64,000 nt of DNA from Salticus scenicus (taxonomy: Eukaryota; Arthropoda; Arachnida; Araneae; Salticidae), in assembly GCA_963930645.1 (NCBI GenBank), contig OZ005648.1, positions 267,479,830 through 267,543,829 of the forward strand. Direction: 5' to 3'. The position numbers and the translations under genes were made by a program. Shown piece by piece: positions 1 to 11,053 of the stretch. Numbering within the stretch: position 1 is the stretch's first letter; every line of letters starts with the position of its first letter. The notes under the pieces are model-generated. The model ran no database searches. It was not told the DNA's origin and saw only the letters and a program-made list of their open reading frames with translations.

Positions 1-193
1 GATAATTCGATTGAGAATATTTTTTGAAAGAGTACAATTATTAGGGAGGGCTTGAGGGAGGGGTAAAAGGGGCAAAAATTTAAAAGAAAAAAATAGTTAC
101 AGCGATTGAAATTGGTTGGTATATTTAGATTGTAAGGCAAGGTAAATCGATTGCGGATATTTTCGAGTGTAAAATTATTATCGACGGAAAAGA

Positions 194-213
194 GGGGGGG
201 GGGGGGGGGGGGG
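194..213 (+). repeat. Poly-G run
   Basis: Twenty consecutive G residues. This is a low-complexity run that creates artificial glycine or proline open frames on the two strands. Confidence 0.95.
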
Positions 214-817
214 AGAGCGAAGAGGCAAAGATGTAGAAAAGGAACGGGAGTTTCGGAGAAAACCACAGAACACCTTTATTCTTTAATATTTTGCAGAGTT
301 TCGAATTCCAATTTCTGCTCACTAAGGATTTTTAATGTAATATAGTCCGGAATTAAGCAAGTATCGGAGAAAACCATGGATAAGTCAGACACAAATCTTT
401 TTATAAAAATGTCTTTGTATCTCAGCTTCCAATTAACATAATTTCATAAGTAATATATCATTTAAAAGTTATTTGAATTAGAATTGATGAGTATCTGTTG
501 CAAATCTCTGTCGCCAGAGGGCGCTTTGATATTTTAATAATTCAATATCTAGAATTCTACTTATAACACATCATTTGAAATATTACGGACTTTTGAATTG
601 ATATAAGCCGTTAAATTCCGTACGGGAGTTTCAGAGAAAACCACAGAAAAGCCAGAACACCTTTATTAAAATATCTCCAATTCTAATTATGATGCAGGCT
701 TTCGAATTCCAATACTCCGTTCGCATTTCGTATTAAGGATTTTTAACACGCAAGTTTCAAAGAAAAAAAAAAAACGAAAAAAATCAGTTTTGTTGTAACA
801 ATGCTTATATTACCTTT

Positions 818-821
818 GTAT
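818..821. other. Target site duplication GTAT of left Gypsy copy (5' side)
   Basis: GTAT directly precedes the 5' LTR and recurs at 11916-11919 directly after the 3' LTR. Four-base duplications are usual for Ty3/Gypsy integrases. Confidence 0.85.
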
Positions 822-1420
822 TGTTACAAAATTGTAAATAATTGTGTTTATTTTTGTATAAATTCTTTCAAAGAGGCTTAGGAAGTTGATAAAGTGCTAA
901 TTTTGTGCATTTCTAGTCGTTTTAGCGTTGAAATAGCCTTATTTTCCCTTAAAAACGCATTAAAAAGCCCCAATAAGGCAGGTAATGGATTTGGCGCCAA
1001 ATTTGGCGACAAAATCCTTATATGGGATATACCAAATATGGAAGCTGTAAGTTGATTGGTTGACCACTTTCTAGAGTTTTCTCGAAAAATCTGGATTCCA
1101 TGGAACAGTATATAAGCCTGTTTTCTTCGCCAAGGCCAGTCAGAGTCAGTTCAGTTCAGATCTCAGCCAGCTTCGCTAGTGCTTGCTTTGCTCTTGAGCC
1201 TCTTTGAGAGAGACTTGCTTCAAGTGTTATTGCTATACAGTTTGAACTGTGGATTTGCTATTGACAGCTGTTGTTTAAGCTGTGGTTACTGCTTGAATTG
1301 AAGCTGATACTTGGTTTATTGACCTGTATTTTTCTGGAACTTTCCGTGAATAAATTACTGAATTTTTGTAAGTTTGGCCTTTCATTCCCGGACAACTCAC
1401 GAACCCTCAATTACGCAACA
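822..1420 (+). repeat. 5' LTR of left Gypsy copy
   Basis: 599 bp, beginning TGTTAC and ending GCAACA, so it has the TG...CA termini expected of an LTR. It contains a TATA box (TATATAAG at 1109-1116) and a late AATAAA signal. Relative to its 3' partner it lacks 19 bp between two TTGGCGA-like short repeats, and it differs at four other bases. Confidence 0.93.
1109..1116 (+). promoter_or_regulatory. LTR TATA box
   Basis: TATATAAG, followed by the TCAGTT-type initiator cluster about 30 nt downstream (from about 1139). It corresponds to TATAAG at 54420 in the right copy. Confidence 0.6.
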
Positions 1421-1424
1421 TTTC

Positions 1425-1442
1425 TGGTGTCAGAAGTGGGAT
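1425..1442 (+). promoter_or_regulatory. Primer binding site (tRNA-Leu type), left Gypsy copy
   Basis: TGGTGTCAGAAGTGGGAT starts four bases after the LTR end. It is complementary to the 3' end of typical animal tRNA-Leu (…ATCCCACTTCTGACA plus CCA). The tRNA assignment rests on family knowledge and was not checked against this genome. Confidence 0.75.
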
Positions 1443-1452
1443 TTGTCTGTGA

Positions 1453-2471
1453 ATGGTGATAACGAGAGCTATGGAACAAGAAATGAAGAAATTTCTAGAA
1501 GGTCTCACTGCTCAGATGAATGAGTTAAGATCTGGATTGATAGAGAAAATGGAAACAGGACAGGAAAAGATGGAAGCATCGCAAAGAGATGAAAGATAGC
1601 CTGAGTCAAAAGATGAAAGAAATGAAGGCAGCACAAGAGAAAATGGAAACATCACAAAGAGAAATGAAAGAAGGACAGAAAGAATTGAAAGACGGCTTGA
1701 CTGAAGAAATGAAGGACACTATGGGTGAAGTTCAGGAAGAAATTAAATCTAATCAAGATGAGATGAAGAGAGAGCTTTCAACGGTGAAAGAATCAATTGA
1801 AAGTAAATTATCGGATATGGGAAGCAGAATAGATGGAATAGAAGAGAAAGTTTTGAAAATAGAAGAAAGTTTTGAAAAGAAAGCTATGAAGATAGAAGAA
1901 AATGTTATGAAGGTTGAAGAGAAAGCTATAAAGATAGAAGAAAATGTTATGAAGGTTGAAGAGAGTGTTACGAAAATAGAACGGAGTTTCGAGGAGAAAG
2001 TTAAAGAAAATTTTGATCAGGAACTGAAAGGAAGGTTTTCAGAGATAGAAGGTAAACTGAAGAGAATAGAAGAAGATCTGGAGAGAAAACTGGAAGAAAA
2101 GTTAGAATGCCCCAGGAAACTGAGAAGAAAGAGAGAAGAAGCCAGAATCACGAATTTATTAAGCTATCTACCTACGATGGCAGTTCCTCCTGGCATGTAT
2201 ATAAGACGCAGTTTTCCATCGTAGCTAAAGCTAACAGCTGGGACTCTGTTGCAAAGACGGCTCATCTGGTAGGGTCGTTGCGGGGCGACGCCGCAGATAT
2301 TCTGGAGACCCTTTCGAAGGAACAGCGATATGACTTCGAAGCTGGAGCTTCGAAGCTGCTTTTGGAGCGAAATGGTCCAAAGAATATAGTTGACTCCAGC
2401 TAAGATCCCGTCGTCAGAGACCAGGGGAAAGCTTACAAGAACTGGCATCAAACATCCAGAGGCTTTCACAT
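1453..2471 (+). pseudogene. gag: Gag N-terminal part, frameshifted
   Basis: Starts at the ATG equivalent to the gag start of the intact copy (54757). It encodes the same Lys/Glu-rich coiled-coil region, with tandem KIEENVMKVEE-type units, followed by the retrotransposon gag domain. The frame is lost near 1587 (one-base loss), near 2107 (a four-base loss where the intact copy reads GAATCCATG) and again near 2360. The N-terminal coil also has extra repeat units (about 1560-1700) that the intact copy lacks. No full-length Gag can be made. Confidence 0.85.
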
Positions 2472-3207
2472 TTGGCTTTCTCAGACTGTCATCCTGAAAC
2501 ATGGAACGATCTGGCTCTAGAATATTTCATTGATGCTGTCGGAGATCCAGATTTTCAACAAGCCCTCAGACTCTCCCGCGTGAAGGATGTGGAGTCAGCC
2601 TTGGTGTATGCCTTAAAGCTCGAGACAGCCCAACAAGCCTCCTATAAACATCGCCAGAACAGCACAGCAGACAAAGTGAATGGCTCTCAAGATGATCTTA
2701 AAGAGATTCAGGAAATGATTGCAGAAATTAATAGAAGACTACGCATTCTTGAGAGGAAGAAAGAAGGGAAGACTCCAACAACTAAATGCTGGGGCTGTGG
2801 AAAAGACGGGCATATCAAACGAAGCTGCCCAGTAAGAACACCTAGAGAAGCAACCAAGAATGTCTCTGAAGTATGCCACCCAGAAGGAGCTCTTCGGGAA
2901 AATTCAGATGCATTCTTGCGGAAGCCTCCATCTGAAGATCATAAATACATCTCTAAAGCCGAGGATAAACACCAAAGAATAAAGCCAGTTGTTCGCCAAG
3001 TTACTGTCGCAACGCCATCAGAACAAGATCCCGACCCATGGAGTGACGAAGAATTTAGAAAAGCCCAGATGGAAGATCCTGACGTAAAGCCTATATTACA
3101 ACTGAAGGAGACGACCGGCAACAGACCTACCTGGCAGGACATTTCCAGATTCAGTCCCATTACGAAAAGTTATTGGGCACTTTGGGACTCTCTTCATATC
3201 AGAAACG
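2472..3207 (+). pseudogene. Gag C-terminus fused in frame to the RNase H-integrase linker
   Basis: An open frame running from the end of the gag domain through a CCHC zinc knuckle (CWGCGKDGHIKRSC, about 2788-2829). After a junction at about 2850-2878 it continues into sequence homologous to the end of RNase H (HPEGALRENSDAFLRK against HRKGTLHGNADALSRK in the intact copy) and the linker before integrase. The ~2.2-kb deletion therefore removed protease, RT and RNase H and joined gag to pol in one frame, bypassing the -1 frameshift used by the intact copy. The frame runs on into the hAT-like insertion at 3208 and stops there. Confidence 0.8.
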
Positions 3208-6200
3208 CAGGGCTCCCACTAAATTTTTTGTTACAAAAAGGGGGAAAAGGGGACTATTTTTCATGAAAAAGGGGACCAAATGGGGACCACATTTTTAAAA
3301 ATGGGCTAAAGGGAACCACTTTTTAAGGAGGGAAAAAAAAGTTATGGTATTAGCATATTACTTTAGCGAATTGTATTGTCAATAAAATAAATTGAAAAAT
3401 TTCTACACTTTTTTAGCCACTTCTTCTCTATACATAAAATCATAATATAAAGTAAAAAGTACCTAATAAACAAAACTTGAAAATTAAAGAGGCATATTGT
3501 AAAAACTTTCTTTTTTACCCCTACTTCAAAGCCAAATATACCAAAATAATAGTCTCTCATCCATTTCGTCATAAAAATGCGCTGTTCACCCGCAAAAAGC
3601 AAAATCAACAGTTCACTTTTTTTTTTTTTTTTTTTTTTTTTAAATAGGGGGGTGGGGGACACAACACATTTCAATTCTAGAAAACTAAAATTAATTGAAA
3701 TTTTTACTTCAATAATTTCTAGGCATTTAAAAAAATTAATTATACGATGCTCTTGCAAGCGATTGTTGAAACATGAGATCTTTTTTGCCTCTGGCAAAAT
3801 TTGAGTTTTTATTATTATTATTTTAAGCTGAATCCCTAAATATATGATTAGTAATTACACACACAAAGAAAAAACATTTCTGTGTATCATTGCCAATAAG
3901 GGAAAAAAAAAAAAAAAACTTTTTTTTTTTTTTTTTTTTTTCACTAATTGATAAATTACTTGCAAATTCTTTAAACCTGTTTTTTGATACAGTGACCACT
4001 TTACTACAAATCCTCAAAATTTCTTTGTGTGTTTGCCTAACTGAATGAATGTGTCATATTGTGGCAGCAGATTGCTGAAATGCAGGATCATTATGCCAAA
4101 AGCAAGGTTTTAATTGCCGTTTCATAGCAGATTTCTTAGTTTGGAATATCAAAACTGTATTTTATGGTGAAAAATATCCAGATTTTTAATAACATACTTT
4201 TGCTTAATTCAAACAAAAATTAATGTCCCCATGGATATGTGTTTGCCCATGTACACATCATCCTCAAATCTAATAGAAAATTTTCTTATCACATGCTCAC
4301 AGCACACGATTCTTGTAAGTTTCATATGATGTTGAATAACACACTGGATACAGAGTCTAGCCTCTTATTTTATTTTTATGCAGAGTTTTATCTCATAGGA
4401 AAAAATGTATATATAGAATAAAACTGTTTAATTACTTCATGATAAGATCTTAAATATGCTAGAATGCTATTTTTTCATTGTTAATTTATACTATCTTATC
4501 AGCTGATGATCATTTTAGAAGCTATTTATTTGAAAAAATATAATAATAAGAGATATATGTAAAATTTTTGCAACGGATTGCCAAAATAAGTGACTATTTC
4601 GCCACTAACGGAGAAAATTTATATTTAATTGCAACTAGTCGCTGAAAATAGGCTATTATTTTGCCCCTAATGCTTAAAATTTCCATTTTCTTTTTTCAAA
4701 GCTAATTCTCAAAATATGCGATATTCCACGATCGATCGACGAAATACGCGATCATTTCCGTAACAACTTATAAAATCGCTCAATTTTTCAGATTCTTGAA
4801 ATAGCAAGTAATTTTGAGTCCATCATCGAAATAAGCTATCATTTCAGCGATAAATGAAAAAATTCGCGCTTTTTTTCAAAGCAGATTCCCAAAATACGTG
4901 ATAGTATTGCGATCAATTGTCGAAATATACGCGCTTATTTTTTAATTCTATTTTTTATGCTTTCCCTTTTTTTTTTTAAATTGGCTCTTAAAAAAAAAAA
5001 AAAAAAAATCATTTTAACTTTTTTTCCTAAATCGTCAATTTAGTGATCGATTGCCGAAAAACGCGATCATTTCACCATTAATGGATAAAATTCGACTTTT
5101 TCAATGCAGATTCCTAAAATATATTATTTTTTGCAACTAACTGTCGAAATACACGATTAATTTGCGACGATCATCGAAATACGGGATCATTTTACTGCTA
5201 ATTAACAAAATTCGCGCTTTGATCAAAGCAGATTCCCAAAATATGCGGTATTTTTGAGATTGATTGCCATAATGTGCAATTATTTAAAAGTGACTTAAAA
5301 TCAACGCTATTTTTCAAAGCAAATTCCCAAAATATGTAATTTTGCGACCTACTGTTGAATACATGATTATTTGACTGCTAATTGATAAAATTCGTGCATT
5401 TTTTCAAAGTAGATTCCTGAAATATGTGATAATTTTGATCGCCGAAATAAACGATTCACCTGTAACTGATAAAATAGGCACATTTTTTTTCGAAGCAGAC
5501 TCTCAAAATAAGCGATAATTGTGCAACCGAGACTGCTAAAATACGCGATCATTTCACAATTGATAAAATTCACGCTTTTTTCAAAGAAAATTCCGGAATA
5601 TATATAAAAAACTTCCGACCGACCCCATACACAATTCTTTCACCGTTTACTGATAAAATCCATGCTTTTTATTTATTTATTTTAACAAATTTCCGAAATA
5701 AAGGACCATTTCACTGCTAATTGTGAAAATTTGCATTTTTCTTAGTCTATTGCTAAAATAAACAATTATTTCGCCGTTTTTTTTTTTTTTTTTTTCCCCT
5801 TTTCCTCCGCCTTTTTGTTATTATTTTTTTTCTTTAAAGCATATTCCGAAAATAAGTAATTCATTAGCCACTAACCGCAAAAATTACAATATCTCCCTCT
5901 TTTTTTTTTCTTTCCCAGCTAATATTATGTAATTTTCTTATATTCAAATTTTTTCAATAAACAATTTTAAAATGTATATTTTTATAAGAAATTTATTTTA
6001 TTTCGCCCATTTTAAGATCGTCGATCGTAGTTAAGTGCCCGTTTTCTAAACTATTTTTTCCTAATTTGATCCTTGCAATTATTTCATTTGTTCCGTCAGT
6101 GCAAACTTTGAAAAAAAAAAAAAATATGATATAAGCCTTTACGTAAGAAACAGTCTTGTACTGCTTCTGATAACTTATTGTCCATTAAAAAAAAGGCAAA

Positions 6201-6752
6201 GTTTGTAAGAAAGAAAAAAAAATTGACGGGGGGAGGATGGGAAGGGGGACTGATTTGCGCTCGCAGAATTTTTGTTGACGGATATTTTAAATTTGGATGC
6301 GAATCTCGCCATCCTGTGAGAACGAACTCGTGAATTTCAGCTCTAAGCAAATTCAATGCCTATTCAAAGAATTTCGCTTTTTAGAGAGACAAAAAAAAAA
6401 ATATATATAACGTAAACAGAATGAGAAATAATTTTATTTACGTTTTCAGTAAGCGTACCTTCACGATCACGGGAATCACAAAGTAATTCCTATCACGCGC
6501 GCATGATAGAAATTATTGGGAGAAAGGAAGGTGCAAAAGAGTAAAATAAAATGATCGGCTTAAAAAAGTTAGCTCCCGCTGTTTAACTTAACGATTTTCG
6601 GCATTTAGCTAGAGCATCGATTAAAATTTTACGGTTGGTTATTTGCCTGTAAAAATGGACTTTACGGACCAGGTAGTGAAAAAACAGACATTTACGGACT
6701 TGAAGCAAAAAAACGGACCAATTCTCAAAAAACGGACCTAGTGGGAGCCCTG
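3208..6752. mobile_element. Non-autonomous hAT-like DNA transposon (CAGGGCTCCCACTA ends, 6-bp target duplication)
   Basis: Perfect 14-bp terminal inverted repeats: CAGGGCTCCCACTA at 3208-3221 and its complement at 6739-6752. The flanking duplication is GAAACG at 3202-3207 and 6753-6758; the uninterrupted site is visible in the intact Gypsy copy at about 58559. Close to the left end are several GGGGAC motifs and close to the right end several ACGGACC motifs, which could be subterminal transposase sites. No transposase-like frame was found in 3.5 kb. The CAGGG start suggests hAT, but a 6-bp duplication is not the usual 8 bp. Poly-T and poly-A runs lie at about 3619-3641 and 3902-3940. Confidence 0.85.
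4565..5930. repeat. Degenerate internal tandem repeat of the 3208-6752 element
   Basis: Repeated diverged phrases such as GATTCCCAAAATATGCG, AAATACGCGATCATTTC and TGATAAAATTCGCGC recur at intervals of roughly 60-100 bp. The same phrases occur in the second nested element at about 8470-9700. No coding potential is seen. Confidence 0.65.
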
Positions 6753-7579
6753 GAAACGGCGTATTATACAGAAAGTGGGAATCTGATGATGGGAAAAGCT
6801 TCAGATGGCAGATTTTATTACCAAGATCAAGAATTCCAGATGTTTTAGAACAACTGCATAATAGCTCTACCGGAGGCCATTTTGGGGTAATGAAGACTCT
6901 GCAGAAAGTTCGGGAACGCTTCTACTGGTGCAAGGCAAAGGAGGATGTGGAGAAATGGTGTAAATCCTGTGATGCTTGTGCGGCACGTAAAGGCCCGCAG
7001 AAACGAAGTCGAGGAAGACTGCAAAGGTATAACGTGGGAGCACCATTTGAACGGATCGCAATCGACATCTTGGGTCCTTTGCCACGGACCTCCAGTGGAA
7101 ATAAATACATCCTCGTCATGATGGACTATTTCACCAAGTGGCCTGAGGCATATCCCATTCCCAATCAAGAGGCATGCACAGTCGCAGAGGTCTTAGTGCA
7201 GCAATGGGTGTCAAGGTACGGCACGCCCCTACAACTTCATACCGATCAAGGTAGGAACTTTACCTCTGATGTTTTCAAAGGACTGTGTCAACTACTCGGC
7301 ATAGACAAAACCCGGACAACACCCTTACATCCCCAGTCGGACGGCATGGTCGAGAGGTTCAATCGTACCATCCTGAATAACCTCTCTCTTCTAGTATCCA
7401 GGAACCAGCAAGATTGGGACTTGAAGTTGCCATTGTTCCTGCTGGCTTATCGAAGTGCTGTCCATGAAACCACCGGCTATACTCCAGCCCAGATGCTGTT
7501 TGGACGTGAACTTCGTCTCCCTTGTGATCTCCTGTTTGGTTGTCCACCCGCTGCGCCTTCATCGCCTGAGGAGTACATC
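6753..7579 (+). pseudogene. pol: Integrase core fragment of left Gypsy copy
   Basis: After the first hAT-like insertion the pol frame resumes and stays open to the second insertion. It encodes the HHCC zinc-binding region (GGHFGVM…WCKSCDAC) and the full DDE core: IDILGPL, HTDQGRNF and DGMVERFNRT. It is almost identical to residues about 855-1130 of the intact pol. It has no start of its own and is cut at both ends by DNA transposons, so it is a relic. The catalytic residues are preserved, so decay since insertion is small. Confidence 0.88.
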
Positions 7580-7609
7580 TAGTGTTGACTCTAGAACAAA
7601 AGGGCCGCT

Positions 7610-7740
7610 GGGGGGAACTCGATAAAAGGGCACTTTAATACTCTCAAAAGGGGCACTATAATAATCTCAAAAGGGGCACTATAATAATCTCAAAAGGGGC
7701 ACTATAATATTCTCTATTCAAAAAGGGCACTTTAACATCT
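7610..7740 (+). repeat. Subterminal short tandem repeats of the hAT element
   Basis: Five to six copies of an AAAAGGGGCACTATAATAAT-like unit, spaced about 26 bp, just inside the left terminal repeat. The opposite end (about 10640-10735) carries GC-rich copies around GGGCGC/GCCGCAGGGCGC. Clustered subterminal repeats are typical transposase-binding regions of hAT elements. Confidence 0.8.
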
Positions 7741-8469
7741 TCATAATATATCACTTACAAAATGTAGCCCCCCCCCCCCCCAAAGAAAAAAAAAAAAAAA
7801 AAAAACTTACTAATTTTCTTTATAGCAGCAATGTATCCAAGGTATAAATAAATAAACAAAATAATGAAATTTTAAAAGAAAAGAAAAATCAGATATATAT
7901 AAAAAAAAAAAAAGCTTGTACAAATAATATTATATCATAGAATGCACCAAGACAAAATCAGATTTTTATGAGAAACAATTTTGAAATTTTTTTACATTTT
8001 TGAATGAAATATATCACTTACAAAATGTAGGCCCGAATTTTTAGTTGCTATTTGGTATACTGAATATTCATTATCCAGTAATAATCAAACATTTAGTGCA
8101 TGCCTATTCAAAGAAACTTGTTTAATTACAAGAACAAGACAATTGATGTGAAAATAATTTCCTTTAAACAGATACAAAAATTGAATTTTTTTAAACAAAA
8201 TCTTAAATTTTTGGAGTAATAATAAAGTCAAAATAATGGACAATTTTAATAGTTTGGATATTAGAAAATGTAATAAAACTGAATCTACAATAAAATAATT
8301 GAAATTGTACAACATTAAATTCAATTTTTGTGCCAACTAACAGCCATGAACTTTTCTGAAACTTTTTTTTTTCTTTCTTTCTTAAGATTATTGCTAAATA
8401 TACCTCAAAATTCGAGAGTTTCTCGTAGAGGAGAGGGGGGGGGGGGGGGGGAGGTAGAATTACGTTTTT

Positions 8470-9700
8470 ACCGTTAATTAAATAAATATGCTATTTTTCC
8501 CGTATTTGACAGAATTCGCGATATTTTTACGACCGATTGCCGAAATTTTTAATTATTTCACTGCAAATTTACAAAATCTACTTTTAATAGCAAATAATTG
8601 CTAATAATATACTATAATTTTGAATCTAATTGATAAAATTCACTCTTCTTTCAACGATGATTCCTAAAATTCGCGATATTTTTGCGGTTAATTATATCGA
8701 AAATGGGGTTAATTATTAACGAAATATACAATTATCTGGCTGCTAATCGATGAAATTCGAGCCCTTTTTAAAGCTACATCCCCCAAATACCAAACTTTGC
8801 TGTTAATCGATGAAATACGCACTTTTTTCAAAACCTAATCCAGAAATATGTGAAAATTTACAGATGAATTAAAAAACACCGGATTATTTCACAGCTAACT
8901 GTCAAAAATTACGTTTACTGGGAACTAAATTATTTTTTTTCTCCTAATAGGTAAAAAATTGCGCATTTTTTTTTCAAAATACGCGATTATTATGCGGCCG
9001 ATTGTCGAAACACGCTATTATTTAGCTACAATCTATGAAAAATGCGTTCTTCTGAAAGCTGAATCTTAAATACTCAACTATTTTGCCACTAATCAATGAA
9101 ATTTGCATTTTTTATTTTTTATTTTTTTTTTTTTAATCGGAATCTCGGAAATCGGGAATAATTTTGAAGTAAATTTCGCAAATACGGGATCGCTTACCCA
9201 CTAATAATAATAATAATAAAAAAAATACCTTTTATATGCTATCATTTGACTGCTAGCCAATAAAGTTTTTTTTCCCCTCTAGTTGATTTCAGTAAATCGC
9301 GATACATTAGTAGCCGATAACGGAAACACGCAATCATTTCGCCGCTAATTAACAAAACTTATGTTTAATCGCTGAAAAAGGCTTTATTTTGATGCTAATC
9401 GATGAATTTCATGCTTTTTTCAAACATGATTTGCATTATACGTATAATTTTGTGGCTTTTTATAGAAATACGGAATTACGGAATTATTTTACAGCTAATT
9501 TTTAAAATTACGTAATCGTAAACTAATTGCTAAAATAGATGTTATTTTTCTAAAAATGTGTAATTATTTAGTCATAAATCAGCCTTTTTTTTTTTTTTTT
9601 TTTTTTTTTTTGATACTGAAATTTCATTTTTTGCGGCTGATTTATAAAATACGCAATTTTCTTGACAAATCTATTTTAAATCCGACGATTTTTGTGAAAG
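8470..9700. repeat. Degenerate internal repeat shared with the other nested element
   Basis: Phrases such as GACCGATTGCCGAAAT, TGATAAAATTCAC and AAAATACGCGATTATT repeat at irregular 60-100 bp spacing. They match the style and wording of the array at 4565-5930, although the two host elements have different ends and target duplications. Confidence 0.65.
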
Positions 9701-9812
9701 TCCCATTTTCATATATGAAAATTTCTTAGAATCACCCACGTACTATAAAAACTAAGTTATCGCGTATTCATATTACTTACAAACTTTGAATAAACACCAT
9801 AAAATGCAATAA

Positions 9813-9866
9813 ACTCGCAACAATTGTTTCGGGTCGAAAAAACACACGACCCTTCATCAGGCGAAT
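9813..9866 (-). ncRNA. Hammerhead-ribozyme-like motif
   Basis: Read on the minus strand, in order: a stem I strand ATTCGC; the core CTGATGA; one extra A; stem II GGGTCG/CGACCC with a 10-nt loop; GAA; a very short stem III (ACAATTGT); T; then stem I return GCGAGT, which pairs over six positions with one G-U. This is the type I hammerhead layout with a minimal stem III, as reported for Penelope-like elements and retrozymes. The unpaired A after CTGATGA departs from the consensus and could reduce activity. A related motif is at 20810-20853. Confidence 0.6.
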
Positions 9867-10757
9867 AAAGTAAGCACGAGTGCTGCAGTCAAAGCGTTAG
9901 CTCTTCCTGGTCTTAGATTCCTTGCGTTGTCAATCGTACTTAAAGTTCAGTAACTTTGAATCCATTATTTTTATCAATAAATAATTAAAATAAACAATTT
10001 TTTTTTCGTTAGAAAGTATTATTTTTAAGCGACTTATTAAGCATTAAGATAACTCATGAAGATAATCAATCATGGCATTCCGTTTCTTTCTTCCCCCCCT
10101 TTCAACTTGCGGTTTTAATTAAGCACACTCTCAGCTAATGTAAACAAATACTTTTCCCGTTCTGAGTCAGCAATATTTCGATTACGCAATGCCTAGCACT
10201 AGAATTTTTTTTTTTTCTTTACTATTTATTTATGAGTATTGTACGATGAAGCGTGTGGTTCTTCAGCTAGATTGTAAAAGTTAGTTTTGTTATTATTATT
10301 TTTTTTTTTTAATTATTTTTTTCAAAAGGAGTTGAAGGGCTTTCATAGATAAAAAATAAAATTAAAAGAATAATGTTTATGCGGCAACTGTTGGAAATGC
10401 AAAATTAAAAGTTGATAAGGATTGGATCGCGATATGTGTGCAAGGCAAAAAAGAAAAGAAAAAAGAATAGTAGTTTTTTTTTTTCCAGTGTCTGCCACTA
10501 TTCAGTTTTATGTATTCAATAAAATATATTTAGCTAGGTAGTCAAGGCTGAATTTGCGGAGTATAAAAAATAACTCGCGGAGTTTTTAAATTTTTTCGGA
10601 GAAACTTTGCAGAAATCGGAGCAGTTGGGAACCCTGTGAAAAGGGTTCGGCCGCCGGGCGCTAGAAATAAGTTAGTAAGGGCCGCAGGGCGCAAAAATTT
10701 GTTAGTAATGGGCAGCCGGGCGCTGCGCCCTGCTAAATCGGCCTAGAGTCAACACTA

Positions 10758-11053
10758 AGTACATCCAAGATCTCCAGGCACGATTTGAGGACGTACACAA
10801 CTTTGCTCGGGAGCGGATTAACATGGCAACAGAGAAAATGAAGACAAGGTACGATCTAAAGGCTACACAACATGAGTTCCAGGAAGGAGACAAAGTCTGG
10901 TTGTGGAATCCTGTTCGCCGCAAAGGACTGTCTCCCAAGTTACAGTGCAACTGGGACGAACCATACACAGTCTTAAAAAGGCTGAATGATGTTGTGGTGC
11001 GGATCACTAAAACACCTTCATGTACCTAACAGGCTAGCCAAGTACCACAATTA
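10758..11053 (+). pseudogene. pol: Integrase C-terminal fragment of left Gypsy copy
   Basis: Resumes the pol frame after the second hAT insertion. It encodes the tail after the DDE core, including the GPY/F-like module (the intact copy has WDGPYTVLKRL, here WDEPYTVLKRL). About 17 bp are missing near 11022 relative to the intact copy, so the last residues (…HYNRLAKYHN) are out of frame. It has no independent start. Confidence 0.85.

Larger units (their letters stand above)
1..821 (+). mobile_element. Helitron-like element, left part (interrupted by the Gypsy copy)
   Basis: Non-coding repeat carrying two diverged copies of a unit that begins near an ACGGGAGTTTC motif (about 244 and 622). The same sequence occurs in reverse orientation at about 23.0-24.5 kb and 40.7-42.2 kb. 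It continues after the Gypsy insertion at 11916 and ends at a Helitron-type CTAG end at 12591. The site CTTTGTATCTCAGC at about 412 is an uninterrupted version of the sequence split by the Gypsy element at 821/11916. The 5' TC terminus is not seen and probably lies before the window. Confidence 0.6.
7580..10757. mobile_element. Non-autonomous hAT transposon (TAGTGTTGACTCTAG ends, 8-bp target duplication)
   Basis: Perfect 15-bp terminal inverted repeats at 7580-7594 and 10743-10757, flanked by the exact 8-bp duplication AGTACATC (7572-7579 and 10758-10765). The intact Gypsy copy shows the empty site at about 59378. The 8-bp duplication and TAG-type end indicate the hAT superfamily. It is 3178 bp long and has no transposase frame. 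It contains subterminal repeats at both ends, a degenerate internal repeat shared with the 3208-6752 element, and a hammerhead-like motif at 9813-9866. A phrase of about 23 bp (ATATATCACTTACAAAATGT…) occurs at about 7746 and 8009. Confidence 0.92.

Noticed and set aside
10600..10636. GTTGGGAACCCTG as the right end of another CAGGG-type element
   Set aside because: No CAGGGTTCCC partner end was found to the left, so an element cannot be supported.
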